Source: JAOUEA01 sp963790335 (lineage in GTDB: Bacteria > Actinomycetota > UBA4738 > HRBIN12). Taken from it: a stretch of 64,000 nucleotides of DNA. Location of the stretch: contig CAWBOB010000008.1 of assembly GCA_963790335.1 (NCBI GenBank), positions 124,001 through 188,000 on the forward strand, given 5' to 3'. Each line of letters opens with the position of its first letter. Within the stretch, counting starts at the first letter, position 1. Position numbers and translations under genes: made by a program. The notes under the pieces are model-generated. The model did no database searches. It was not told the DNA's origin and saw nothing but the letters and a program-made list of their open reading frames with translations. Positions 18,627 to 30,100 of this stretch are shown in pieces.

Positions 18627-19022
18627 GTGCCGACCCTGCTCCGTGGCGCGGCGAAGCGCTGCCCCCGATGCGGTGAGCGCGACACGTTCCTGTCGTGGTT
18701 CCGCATGCGCACCGCGTGCCCCCGCTGCGAGTGGCGCTTCGAGAAGGAGCAGGGCGGGTACCTCGGCGCCATGGTCGTGAACTACGGCGTCGCGATCGGC
18801 CTGTGGCTCGTGGCGCTCACGGTCGGGCTCGTGATCACCGTGCCCGAGGTGCCCGTGCTTCCCCTCACGATCGTGAGCGTGATCGTGCTGGTGCTCGTGC
18901 CGATCGCGTTCTACCCGAGGTCCAAGACGATCTGGGCGGCGGTGGAGTACCTCGTGCTGCGGTCCGAGCCCGGCTACCACCGGCCGGTGCACCGCGACCC
19001 GCGAGCGAGGGAGCTGGAATGA
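18627..19022 (+). CDS. DUF983 membrane protein
   Basis: A 131-residue protein with an N-terminal four-cysteine zinc-ribbon-like block (RCPRCGERDTFLSWFRM and ACPRCEWRF) followed by two membrane helices (VVNYGVAIGLWLVALTVGLVI and LTIVSVIVLVLVPIAFYP). This layout is characteristic of DUF983. The function is unknown. The GTG at 18627 is the only reasonable start close to the domain; the in-frame open region extends upstream to the cupin gene without another good start codon. The stop overlaps the ATG of the next gene. Confidence 0.75.
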   Translation: MPTLLRGAAKRCPRCGERDTFLSWFRMRTACPRCEWRFEKEQGGYLGAMVVNYGVAIGLWLVALTVGLVITVPEVPVLPLTIVSVIVLVLVPIAFYPRSKTIWAAVEYLVLRSEPGYHRPVHRDPRARELE

Positions 19023-19616
19023 CCGACACCGTGCTCGGACTGATGACCGCGCTCGGTCTCTCCACCGCGGCCGGCCTCAATGCGTACCTGCCGCTGCTGA
19101 TCGTGGGCGCGCTCGATCGATGGACCGAGGTGCTGACGCTCGACGCGCCCTACGACACCCTGGGCGAGCCGGAGGTCATGATCGCGATCGGCGTGGTCGC
19201 GCTCGTCGACTTCGTCGGCGACAAGATCCCGGCGATCGACTCCGTGCTGCACGCGGTCGGCGTCGTGATCGCGCCGGTGGCCGGTGCACTGGTGGCCCTC
19301 GCGGCCACGGGCAGCGACACCGTCGATCCTGCCTTCGCGATCGTGCTCGGGCGTGGCGGCGGCGGGTGCCACCCATGGAGCGCGCTCGATCGTGCGTCCG
19401 GCGTCGACCGCGTTCACCGGCGGCACGGGAAACCCTCTGCTCTCGCTGGGGGAAGACGCGGTCTCGACCATCCTGTCCGTCGGGGCAGTGATCGTGCCCG
19501 TCGTGGCCGCCGTGGTCGCCCTGCTGGTCGTCGGACTGCTGTGGTGGGGCGTGTCGCGCCTGTGGCGACGACGGCGGAGTGGTCGCACCCGAGCGCCCAC
19601 CCGAGCGGAACGATGA
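19019..19616 (+). CDS. DUF4126 membrane protein, one apparent frameshift
   Basis: After correction, a 198-residue membrane protein matching DUF4126: GLSTAAGLNAYLPLLIVGAL, then VVALVDFVGDKIPAIDSVLHAVGVVI, and after the break GATHGARSIVRPASTAFTGG and ILSVGAVIVPVVAAVVALLV. Deleting one G at 19349-19351 turns the break into LGVAAAGATHG and restores a continuous protein. It overlaps the DUF983 gene (ATGA), so the pair is probably co-translated. No function is known for the family. Confidence 0.75.
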
Positions 19617-19705
19617 GGCGCGCGGAAGAAATCCTGTGATGTGATCGCTCCCGCCTCGGTCGTCGCCTAGCCTTGTCGCCGCAACCAACCGAGGGAGGTT
19701 CATCC

Positions 19706-20569
19706 ATGATGAGAGACCGTTCCGGTCGACGTCGTTCTCGCATGTCGACCGCTGCAGTGGCGTCCATCACGATCGTGGTGCTGATGCTCGTCTCGCACGC
19801 AGCGACCGCGGGTGCGCCGGTCCTGATCGATGACGTACTGATCAAGGGACCCGGTCCCACCAGATGGGACGCGGAGAACGGTGGGAACAGCTGCAACACA
19901 TCCGACATCTACACCCCGGTGTCCGACGGTGAGTTCGACACCCAGGACGATGCCTTCGACGACGGGCTCGCCCTGAACGTCGAAGGCATCGACTTCCTCG
20001 ATTCCGACGAGAACGGCACCCGCGTGCGCAAGATGCTCACGGTCGGGCCGGAGCCGATCGCAGGGGTGAGGGTCTGGCGGACCGACCAGGTGTTGACCAC
20101 GAGCCCCACGATGCGGTCCCTGATCAGGTTCAAGAACCCGACGGCCGCCCCCATCCGGCTCGACGTGCTATGGGACTCGAACCTGGGCTCGGACGGCAGC
20201 GAGCTCGTACAGGCGACGGCCAACGGCGACACGACCTACGGGCTCAACGACCGGTGGGTCGTGTCGAGCGACGACGCCGCGACGCCCAGTGACCCGGTGC
20301 TCACGTTCGTGCTCTTCGGTAAGCGGGCGGCCGTGCGCCCCAACACGATCGTCGACACCTTCGGGAGCGGCTGCTTCGGCGTGGAGCTGAGGCTTCGGGT
20401 CAAGGCTCGCTCGAGCGGCTTCCTGCTGTTCTTCACCCAGATGAACGGCACGAACGAATCAGGGATCAGCGGAGCCGCGCAGTTCAACCGGGTGCGGCCG
20501 GGGTCCGATCTGCTGCGTGGGCTCGCGCCGAGGGTCCTGCGCAACATCAGGAACTGGGACTTGGCATAG
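19706..20569 (+). CDS. secreted protein of unknown function
   Basis: A 287-residue protein with a basic N-terminus and a strong signal peptide (STAAVASITIVVLMLVSHAATAGA). The mature part is rich in Asp, Thr and Gly, with one widely spaced Cys pair (NSCNTSD and GSGCFGV) and beta-strand-like segments such as MRSLIRFKNPTAAPIRLDVLW. I do not recognise the family. The ATG at 19706 has a GAGGGAGG Shine-Dalgarno and TAGCCT further upstream at 19668-19673. A strong hairpin follows the stop, so it is probably transcribed alone. Confidence 0.7.
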   Translation: MMRDRSGRRRSRMSTAAVASITIVVLMLVSHAATAGAPVLIDDVLIKGPGPTRWDAENGGNSCNTSDIYTPVSDGEFDTQDDAFDDGLALNVEGIDFLDSDENGTRVRKMLTVGPEPIAGVRVWRTDQVLTTSPTMRSLIRFKNPTAAPIRLDVLWDSNLGSDGSELVQATANGDTTYGLNDRWVVSSDDAATPSDPVLTFVLFGKRAAVRPNTIVDTFGSGCFGVELRLRVKARSSGFLLFFTQMNGTNESGISGAAQFNRVRPGSDLLRGLAPRVLRNIRNWDLA

Positions 20570-20583
20570 CGTCACCGCTTCGG

Positions 20584-20613
20584 AACGGCCGGGGGTTATC
20601 GCCCCCGGCCGTT
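20584..20613. terminator. intrinsic terminator-like hairpin between convergent genes
   Basis: Perfect 12-bp stem AACGGCCGGGGG / CCCCCGGCCGTT with loop TTATCG, 15 bp after the stop of the secreted-protein gene and 24 bp before the stop of the convergent tad operon. It has no U-run, as is common in high-GC actinobacteria. It could end transcripts from both sides. Confidence 0.7.
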
Positions 20614-20636
20614 TCCGTTGCTGGACTGGTCCGAGC

Positions 20637-21017
20637 TCACGCCGGCGCGAGGTCCACGACCGCTCGGGCGCGGGCCTGCGCGACGAGCGAGTCGCCGGCC
20701 AGGAACATCGGACCGATCGGGGTCGAGACCTCCACGGTCACCTCGAGCGAGCGCGGTTCGCACGCGCACGAGACGAGCTCCGCACCGTTGCGCACCGCGT
20801 AGTCGCCCGCGAGCTCGACCGGCGTGCCGCCGCTCGGCAGGGCCAGCTCCTGCGCGGCGGCGAGGGCCGCGGCGTCAGCCGCGGCCCGGGCCCGCGCTCG
20901 GGCGATGAGCGCCTTCCCGACGTCGGCGACGCCGAGTGAGGCAACCAATGCGATCGTCGCCACGCCGGCGACGACGATCGACACCGACCCCCGCTCGGAG
21001 CCAGGCCCCACGCTCAC
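20637..21017 (-). CDS. TadE-like / Rv3654c-type pilus-locus protein
   Basis: A 126-residue protein: a short N-terminus, then ERGSVSIVVAGVATIALVASLG, a pilin-like helix of the Rv3654c family, followed by RARARAAADAAALAAAQELALP and a Cys pair (SCACEPRS) in a beta domain. Such proteins close actinobacterial tad operons and are thought to be minor pseudopilins or secreted accessory proteins. The GTG at 21017 overlaps the tadE stop. It is the last gene of the operon, followed by the hairpin at 20584-20613. Confidence 0.78.
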   Translation of the reverse strand: MSVGPGSERGSVSIVVAGVATIALVASLGVADVGKALIARARARAAADAAALAAAQELALPSGGTPVELAGDYAVRNGAELVSCACEPRSLEVTVEVSTPIGPMFLAGDSLVAQARARAVVDLAPA

Positions 21018-21439
21018 GTGAACTCCTGCCGGTCGGTGGCCTCGGCTCGCATCGTCACGCCCGCGGGGAACAGCCACGCGACGAACGGCACCCTGATCGC
21101 CGCCACGTAGGAGACGGTGACGGTGACCGGCTCGCCGCGCACCCCCACCCTGGCGGTCGAGACGCTCAACGAGCCGGGGTCGAGCGAGGGCGCCGAGCGC
21201 ACCACTGCTGCCCGCACGGCCTCGTCGCCGGGCTCGACGGCGGCGGTGCGCGCCCCGGAGCGCACCGCCGACTCGACGAGCAATCGGTCCCGCACGAGCA
21301 GCCCGACCTGCACCAGGGCCAGCACGATCGCGAGCACGATCGGCAACACGAGCGCGAACTCCACCGCGGCGGTGCCGCGCTGGTCCCCCGGGCCGGGCGC
21401 GAGTGCCGGTGATGTACGCCTACGCGCCCGCCGCGTCAC
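21014..21439 (-). CDS. TadE-like minor pilin
   Basis: A 141-residue protein with the TadE signature: a basic start, then DQRGTAAVEFALVLPIVLAIVLALVQVG, in which the Glu of VEF marks the prepilin-type helix. A soluble beta domain follows. TadE proteins are processed by a prepilin peptidase and assist Flp pilus assembly. The gene overlaps the flp-like gene upstream by 20 bp and the next gene by 4 bp. Confidence 0.85.
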   Translation of the reverse strand: MTRRARRRTSPALAPGPGDQRGTAAVEFALVLPIVLAIVLALVQVGLLVRDRLLVESAVRSGARTAAVEPGDEAVRAAVVRSAPSLDPGSLSVSTARVGVRGEPVTVTVSYVAAIRVPFVAWLFPAGVTMRAEATDRQEFT

Positions 21440-21662
21440 CGATCACCTGGTCGATCACCTGGTCGAAGAACGCCGGCAACCGCCCGGACGACCGAGCCCA
21501 GGCGATCAGCACCACGGCGACGGCCGCCGCCGCCAGGATCACGAGCGCGTACTCCGCCGTCGTCTGACCTTCCTCACGACGGATCTCATGCCTGAGCCCT
21601 CGACCGAGTTCGTGCGTGACGAACCACACCGCGTGGAACCACAGCGTGCTCAGCATCTGCAT
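21420..21662 (-). CDS. DUF4244 / Flp-type pilin
   Basis: An 80-residue protein with a charged N-terminus and REEGQTTAEYALVILAAAAVAVVLIAW, the Flp/DUF4244 prepilin helix with a conserved Glu after the processing site. In actinobacterial tad loci this position is normally taken by the major pilin candidate. Its AGGAGG-like Shine-Dalgarno (revcomp of 21667-21675) is good, fitting high expression. The C-terminus overlaps tadE. Confidence 0.85.
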   Translation of the reverse strand: MQMLSTLWFHAVWFVTHELGRGLRHEIRREEGQTTAEYALVILAAAAVAVVLIAWARSSGRLPAFFDQVIDQVIGDAAGA

Positions 21663-21677
21663 CGTGCACCTCCTTGT

Positions 21678-22319
21678 TCAGCCGATGGACCGCACGGTGG
21701 TGAGCAGGACCGGCACCACCGTGAGGAGGAGGAACGCGGGGAGGACGAGGAACACGAGGGGGAAGAGCATCTTCACCGGCGCCGTGCGGGCGCGCTCCAT
21801 GGTCGCGGCGCGACGAGCCTGTCGCACCGACGCGGCGAGCTCGGCCGTGGCCTGAGCGAGCGAGGCGCCGAGCGTCTCGGTGCGGGTGAGCGCCGACACC
21901 GTGCGCCCCAGATCGGGAAGATCGAGGCGCTCGGCCAGCGCATCGAGCTCGTCTCGCCAGCGAGCGCCGAGGTCCACCGCGTGGACCGTAGCCCGCAGCT
22001 CGTCGGCGAGCGGGCCGATGAGGCCGTCGGCGGCTCGCCTGAGCGCGAGCGGGGCCGCGAGCCCTGCCGACGATCCGGCGGCGAGCAGGTCGAGCAACTG
22101 CGGGATCTCCGCGTCGGCCGCGGCGCGGTGACGCTTCGCTGCCCTCGAGCGACGTGCCGTGGACCGGCCCAGGCAGCGACGTGGTGGCCTCGATCGGTTC
22201 GTCGATCGTTCCGCTCGGGTGGGTGCCGTCGGCCGATGACGGGCGACCTGCGAGGCGCCGGCGAACGCGCAAGCCATCGCCAGCGCGGCGAGGATCGGCG
22301 GAACAGGCGGCACCGTCAC
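21678..22319 (-). CDS. tadC: pilus inner-membrane platform protein TadC
   Basis: A 213-residue T2SSF-domain protein. The cytoplasmic part contains AEIPQLLDLLAAGSSAGLAAPLAL and LSALTRTETLGASLAQATAELA-type helices, followed by RTAPVKMLFPLVFLVLPAFLL with the conserved Lys-Met before the final membrane helices. The GTG at 22319 overlaps the tadB stop (GTGA). With TadB it should form the platform for the TadA ATPase. Confidence 0.85.
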   Translation of the reverse strand: MTVPPVPPILAALAMACAFAGASQVARHRPTAPTRAERSTNRSRPPRRCLGRSTARRSRAAKRHRAAADAEIPQLLDLLAAGSSAGLAAPLALRRAADGLIGPLADELRATVHAVDLGARWRDELDALAERLDLPDLGRTVSALTRTETLGASLAQATAELAASVRQARRAATMERARTAPVKMLFPLVFLVLPAFLLLTVVPVLLTTVRSIG

Positions 22320-23125
22320 CTGACCTCCAACAAGTGACGGATCCACAGGAACGCGAGCCCCTCGAGCAGCAGGCCGAGTCCGATCGCGACCACGCCGGCC
22401 GGTGTACGGAACGCGCCCTCGATCTCACTGCGCGACGTGAGCCAGAGGAACGCGAAGAAGCCGAACGGCAGGATCCCGAGGATGGTTCCCGACAACCTAG
22501 CCTGAGCCGTGAGCGCGTGGACCTCCCGCACCGCCGCGCGCCGTTCCCGCAGGGTGCCCGCCACCTCGTCGAGCACCGACGGCAGATCACCGCCGCTGCG
22601 CCGATGCAGAGTGAGCACGCCGGCGAGCAACCGGGCGTCCCGGGAGTCCACCTCATGCAGTCCACGCGTCGACGGCCTCGTCGACCGGCACGCCGAGATC
22701 GAGCGCCGTGTCGAGACGCCTGAGCGATGCCCGCAGGGGAGGCCGCGCCTCTGCCGCCGCGAACGAGAGGGCCTGAGGGACCGATTGGCCGGCACGGATC
22801 GCCGCCGTGATCGACGTGACCGCGTCGACCAGCTGCTCGTCGCGCTCGGACTCGAGCCCCTTGGCGCGCCGCCGCTCCCGCAGACGCCAAGCGATCGCTC
22901 CGGCCATCGCGCCACCGACCCCGAGCACGATGCCCGACACGACGAAGCCGACACCGGCCCCGATCGCCGCCCACACGATCCAGGTCGGAACGGTGCGAGG
23001 AGCGCGCCGCTCGTCGGAGATCGTCGGTCGCGGCACGCGCCGAGCCAGGGCGTGCCGCCGGCCGGCGCGTGATCCGCGTTCCGCCAGCCACGCGGCCAGG
23101 CCGAGCAGCGTCAGCGCGAGCGCGC

Positions 23126-23129
<4 letters not shown>
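22316..23129 (-). CDS. tadB: pilus inner-membrane platform protein TadB, one apparent frameshift
   Basis: About 270 residues after joining two frames. The first part has an N-terminal helix, a second pair of helices (WIVWAAIGAGVGFVVSGIVLG) and the T2SSF start (VDAVTSITAAIRAGQSVPQAL). Near 22660 the frame hits a stop, but the other frame continues seamlessly with LHEVDSRDARLLAGVLTLHRR, DLPSVLDEVAGTLRERRA and two C-terminal helices. A single indel explains it. Both ends overlap their neighbours by GTGA junctions, supporting one intact gene in nature. Confidence 0.82.
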
Positions 23130-24387
<1,258 letters not shown>

Positions 24388-24391
<4 letters not shown>

Positions 24392-25472
24392 GTCGCCTCG
24401 CCACCTCGCAGCACGCGCTCGGCGAGCCTCGCGAAGGCGCGCCCGACCTTGCCCTTCGGCGGCACGAGCCGTCCACGATCCTGCGCTCGGGGCACCGCTC
24501 GGTCGGCGGGAACGACCGCGAGCGGCGCGGCGCCGAACACGCGCTCGACGTCGCCCGGGGTGATCTCGCTCCGCGCGGCGCGGTTGACCACGAACCCCAC
24601 CCGACCGTCGAGCCCGAGCGGGCGTGAACACCTCGATCGCCCGCGTCGTCGCACGGAACGAGAGCACGTCGAGCGAGAGCACCTCGAGCACCCGGTCGGC
24701 GGACTCGAGCCCGGCGGCGGTGAGCTCCCCCAGCTCCCGCGGAAGCGAGACCACGACCACGTCGCACGCAGTGGCGGCGGCACGCACGATCGCGGCGAGG
24801 TCACCCCCCGTGACGATGCCGGCCTTCTCGGCAGCGGGCGCCGCCAACGCCTTGAATCCGGCAGGGTGCGCTCCACAGTGCGTCGTCGAGGTGCGCGCTC
24901 GTGAGCTCGTGCACGAGCGGAAGCAGGTCCGAGAGCGTGTGCACCTGGTCGTCGGGCACCCCGATCGCGGCCGACACGTCGCCATAGGTCGAGTCGGCGT
25001 CGAGCAGCACGCAGTCGAGGTCACGGCGCGCGAACGCTTGTGCGAGGTGGGTCGCCACGAACGTGGCCCCCACACCACCCCGCGCGCCGTGCACCGCCAC
25101 GACCACGGCGCGCTTGTCCACCGGGTGCGAGGTCGCGACGGTCGCCGCTGCCGCCCCCGCGAGCGCGTCACGCTCACCCGGCCAGAGGTAGAAGCCGCGG
25201 GCGCCGACACGGATCGCGGCGCGGAGCGACGCCACCGATTCCCTGGTGTCGAGCGCGAGCACCGCGGGGCCGCGAACCGCCGCCGGCTCCACGAGCGAGG
25301 GGTGGGCCACGACCGCGTCGGGCTCGAGCTGGCGGACCGCCTCGGTGAGCTGACGATCGTCGGCGGCTGTGCCCACGACGCGTGCACCGCCGCTTCGATC
25401 GAGGAAATGCATGACCTCCTCGGCGACGTCGTGCGCCTCGAGGGCGAGCACGACCCGTGCGACTTCCGGCAT
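24388..25472 (-). CDS. CpaE-like pilus-assembly ATPase, two apparent frameshifts
   Basis: About 360 residues after correction. The N-terminus is a receiver-like domain (VARVVLALEAHDVAEEVM). A MinD/ParA-type ATPase follows, with the deviant Walker A HGARGGVGATFVATHLAQ and CVLLDADSTYGD. The frame shifts near 24868 (to HPAGFKALAAPAAEKAG, CDVVVVSLPRELGELT) and again near 24620 (to LGLDGRVGFVVNRAARSEI). The three pieces join in the right order for CpaE, which helps localise Flp pili. The ATG at 25472 has GGAGGG upstream and is the first gene of the tad operon. Confidence 0.8.
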
Positions 25473-25714
25473 GACGACCCTCCAGCACCGAACGCGGACA
25501 CCACCGCACAGCAGGCTGCGCGGAGGAAGTGCGAGGGAGAGACGGTGCCCGGCAGAGGCCGTCGCACCGAGGGGAAGCGAACGTTACCGGCTCACCCCGA
25601 ACGCGGTCGATCCCCGAACCGGCCGATTTCCATCCGCGTGTTCGGGGGACGCCGACGCCCCGATGCGGGGGATGCCACGATGATCCGAGCCGACGGCTTC
25701 CCTCGGGTACGGCC

Positions 25715-27114
25715 CTAGCGCTCGAAGGCGACCCATCCCTCGGCCGGGATCGGTATCGGCGTGCCGAGTCGTTCGAGCACGAGCTCGCGTGACACGACGA
25801 TGATGCGCTCGGTGCCGGCCGCGGCTTCGAGCCCGGCCAGGGAACCCTCGCTCAGATCCTCGAGCTCTCGACCGGCGCAGCGGGCGGCGAACGCCACCTG
25901 AGGGAAGTCGTGGGTGCTGGCAACGAGACAGTCCGACGACTCGACGTGATCGGCGATCGCCTCGCCGACCGATCGAGGACGGGCGCGCTCGTCCGAGGCC
26001 GCGGCTTCCAGGCGATCGAACGTTGTCACCTGCCAGGCGCCCCAGCCCGAGAGCACGACTGCCCCGACGACGATCACCGGCACGGGCCGTGTCCGGCTGC
26101 TCAGCGATCGCAGCCACTCGATGCCCACACCGGCCGAGAGCGAGAGCAGCCCAAGCGCGGGGAGCAGGAATCGAGGCGCCAGTCCGCCGATGAGGAAGAC
26201 GTACGTCCCCGCCAGTGCGAAGCCCCCGAACGCGGCAAGCCTCGCTACGATCGGTCGCGCGGCCCTTGCTCCCGGTCGCCGCGACGAACGCGAGCACCAC
26301 GAGCGCGATCCACCACGCGGCGCCCACGGCGGGGATCGCGTCGGAGCCGCGCAGGCCGATCAGCGGCCCATCCGTGACGGCGAGGTGCTCGCGCAGGCTC
26401 GCGGCCTCAGCTCCGAGATGCGAGCGGAACGCCGCCCTGTCGAATGCCTCGAGCGGTCCACCGAAGCGGAGGCTCATCTCGACGATCCAGGGCAGCGTGC
26501 CCGCGACGACGCCGAGCCACAGCGTGATGAGCCATCTCGCTCGCGACCGCAGCGCGGGCGCCGCGAGCCGTCAGCGCGAGACCGAGCACCACCGCATCGG
26601 AGGGGCGCATCAGGGCCATCGCCGCCGCGGCCAGCGCCAGGCATGCGCCTGCGTGGCGAAGCTCGACGGCTGCGCCACGCGTCGCGGTCCGCACGAAGCA
26701 CCCGGTCACGCCCAGGGCGAGCAGGGCCGCCCAGAGGTTCGGCATGACCTCGGTCCCGTAGAAGAGCGCGGGCCAGCTCGCTGCGAAGAGCCCGGCGCCG
26801 ACGACCGCCGCCGAACCGACGACCGGCACCCACAGCCGGAACACCACGACGAGCAGGACCGTCGACGTGACCGCGAGGAAGAGGCGCAACGCCCAGAGCG
26901 GCGTGCCGACCGAGGCCAGCGGCGCAACGAGCACCGTGATGCCCCTCGCCCTCGACGCAACGAACGGAAGCGCGTGCGCTCCGCGGGTCACCTGCGAGAG
27001 GTAGATCGCCTCGTCCCACGACGGCGCTCGGCCGAGCGAGCCGACGACGAGCTGACCGAGGAGCGATGCGCCGCCGATCGCCCACGTCCAACGCCGCGCG
27101 ACCACCGGTTGCAT
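25715..27114 (-). CDS. polytopic membrane glycosyltransferase (GT39/ArnT-like), two apparent frameshifts
   Basis: About 465 residues after correction, with roughly ten membrane helices. The N-terminus shows the GT-C catalytic loop LGRAPSWDEAIYLSQVTRGA with the Asp-Glu pair expected of dolichyl/polyprenyl-phosphate-sugar transferases. RLFLAVTSTVLLVVVFRLW and YGTEVMPNLWAALLALGVTG follow. The frame changes near 26555 (to WLITLWLGVVAGTLPWIVEM) and near 26265 (to RPIVARLAAFGGFALAGTYV). The C-terminal soluble part ends VLERLGTPIPIPAEGWVAF. The sugar and acceptor are unknown. Confidence 0.7.
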
Positions 27115-27183
27115 GGCGCCACTCTCGCACGAGGTTCGTGGGATGCTCCCAGAACGCGCCCAGGCCGGAGGAGCACCGAGCCG

Positions 27184-30100
27184 ATGCCACGTACGCCGAG
27201 CTGCCAGACATGCGGCGCGTCGGTGCCGGCCGACGCTCGCTTCTGTCCCGCATGCGGGGTATCCGTCGTATCCACATCCGACGTCGGATCCCGGCGTCCG
27301 GTGACGGTCGTGATCACCGATGTGGTGGACTCGACCGCACTCGGCGAGCGCCTGGATGCGGAGGCGCTCGGCGCGGTCATGACGCGCTACTACGAGACGA
27401 TGCGTGGCGCCGTCGAGCGCCACGGCGGCTCGGTCGAGAAGTTCATCGGCGACGCCGTCGTTGCTGTGTTCGGGGCCTTGGAGGTTCACGAGGACGACGC
27501 GGTGCGTGCCGTGCGTGCCGCCCACGAGATGCATGCAGCGCTCGAGACGCTGAACGAGGAGCTCGAAGGGCGGTGGGGCACCCGCATCGAGGTGCGCAGT
27601 GGGGTCGCGACGGGAGAGGTGCTGGCAGGTGCTGGCGAGGCCGTGCTTGGGAGCCCGGCCAACCTCGCCGCCCGGCTGCAAGCCGAAGCCGGTCGGGGCG
27701 AGATCCTCCTGTCGGCCGATACGCATCGCCTGGTGCGTGACCATGTGCGAGCCGAACCTGCCGGGGCGCTCGAGCTGAAGGGATTCGGGGCCGCGGTCGG
27801 ATGCTTCCGTTCGCTCGGACTTGAGGGGTCGGCGCGACGAGCAGATGCCACACCATTCGTCGGCCGAGAGCACGACCTCGCCCTCCTCGAGCTCGCCTAC
27901 CGACGGACGATCAACCATCGGCGAGCCCAGCTCGCAACGGTGCTCGGCGAGCCGGGCATGGGCAAGACGCGCCTCGTGGAGGAGCTGATCGGCCGCATCG
28001 GGGCTGGTGTCAGGGTGCTCCGCGGACGCTGCCTTCCGTACGGGGAGGGCATCACGTTCTTCCCGGTCGGCGAAGCCGTATCGGCCGCTGCGGGCATCGG
28101 GCGCGGGGACGATGCGGAACAGGCCCAGGCCAAGTTGAGGGCGACGGTGCCGGACGATGCCGCGTCGATCGCAGCCCGGGTGAGCGAGACGATCGGGCTC
28201 GGAGGCGCGCCCGGCGCGCCCGACGAGACCCTCTGGGCGATCCGCCGGTTCTTCGAGCTGCTCGCTGCGGAGCGGCCGCTCGTGCTGGTCTTCGACGACC
28301 TGCAGTGGGCCGAGCCCACGTTCCTCGACCTCGTCGCCCAGCTCGTCGACCGAGGCCGAGGCGTCGCGGAGCTGGTCGTGGTCATGGCTCGGCCGGAGCT
28401 CGTGGAGCGGCGCGCTGACTGGGCCGGGGGTGCAGTCAACGCCGTCACGATCTCGCTGGAGCCACTGTCGGAAGCCGAGAGCTCACAGCTCGTGAGGAAC
28501 GTGGCCGATGGAGGCCTCCTCGACGAGGATGCAGCGCGCCGCCTCGCTTCGCCGGGCGGCGGCAACCCGCTGTTCCTCGAAGAGTTCGTCGCGATGCTCA
28601 TCGACGACGGGGTCATCGCGAACGAACAAGGGCGCTGGCACGTACCGGCGGACGTGGACGCGGCCGCCTCGACGCCCGCGACGCTGACCGGCCTGCTGAC
28701 CGCCCGCCTTCACCGGCTGCCACAAGCGGACCGAGACGTGCTCGTGCGAGCGTCGGTGATCGGCAAGATGTTCCAGGACGACGAGTTGGCAGCGCTCATC
28801 GAGGGTGCGCCCGACCTCGACGATGTGCTCCGCCGGTTGCTCGAGGGCGACCTGCTCGTGGCGTCGACGCGACCGGGTGGCACGGAGGCCTACGCGTTCC
28901 GGCATCAGCTTCTCCGTGACGCCGCCTACTCGTCCCTGCCGAAGACGGTCCGAGCGGAGCTGCACGTGAGGCTCGCCGACCACCTCGAGCGGTCCTTCCC
29001 GGAGCGGCTCGAGGAGCTCGACGAGACCATCGGGTTCCACGTGGCGAGGGCCCATGACTATCGATCGGAGCTCGGCTCGCACGAGGAGTCGACGATCGCG
29101 CTCGCCGATCGGGCAGCTCGACACCTGAGCGCCGCCGGTACCAGGGCCATCGAGCGAGGCGACTCCAGGGCGGCGGCGCGTTCGCTGCAGCGCGCCGCCT
29201 CGCTCACGCGTGATGCGGGCCTCAGGGCGGCGATCCGTCTCCGTCTCTGCCACGCTCTGGGCGATACCGCGGACAACGCCGGCTACGACGCGGCGCTGGA
29301 AGCCGGGCTCGCCGACGCGGTGGCCGCGGGCGACGACCGCATCCGGACCCGCTTCGAGTACCTCGCGACCAGCATGGCGTTGGTGAGAGATCCGAGCGCC
29401 ACCCCGATCGAGGACACCGTCGAGCGTCTGACCGCCCAGGCCCGGACGCTCGACGCCTTCGGCGATGCGGAAGGGATCGCGGAGTGCCACTATCAGCTCG
29501 CCACGGTCGCCTGGATCAGAGGGGATGCCTCGGCGTTCGAGCGGTGGGCGCGACGTTCACGGAACGAAGCCCTCGACCTCGGGAACACGCGCCTGGTCGG
29601 GCGTGCGACCGCGTACGTGGTCATCGCGTTGCTTCGCGGACCCACGCCCTTGCCCAACGCGCTCATCGAACTCTTGGCCATGCGAGAGAGCGCGACATTG
29701 AGCGGCTCGGCCGATGCCAGCGTTCGGCTCGGAGAAGCAGAGATGCTCACCTACATGGCCAGGCACGACGAGGCCATCGCGCTCATCGATGAGGCGGCAG
29801 CGGATCTCGCCGAGCTCGGAGCACTCGTTGAGCTGGCGGCGGCGGAGGCGGTGAGGGCGATCGTCGCCGACGGGCGAGGCGATCTGGAGGGAGCGGAGCG
29901 AGCGTTGCGCTCGTCCTACGAGCGGTTCCGAGCGATCGACGATGCCGCGAACGGGGGGCTCGTCGCGGTCGAGCTCGCCGACGTGCTCGCCCGCCTCGGA
30001 CGCCACCCCGACGCTGATCGCATGGCCGCGATCGCGGCAGAGCTTGCCGCCGGATCCGACGTGGAAGCACAGGTCGGGTGGCGGACCGCGAGCGCCAGGG

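Noticed and set aside
22640..22680. Programmed ribosomal frameshifting in tadB, menF and other genes
   Set aside because: Breaks are numerous, of both signs, in unrelated families, with no shared slippery heptamer; random indels explain them better.
25600..25700. Terminator after the minus-strand glycosyltransferase (CCCCG-CAT-CGGGG and CCCCGAA/TTCGGGG)
   Set aside because: Short G/C stems with a long loop for the larger one; in this base composition such repeats are expected by chance, so it is not listed as a feature.
26215..27183. Upstream 323-codon extension of the cyclase open frame
   Set aside because: It runs antisense through the membrane glycosyltransferase and is Arg/Ala-rich without motifs; the zinc ribbon and good start at 27184 mark the true N-terminus.
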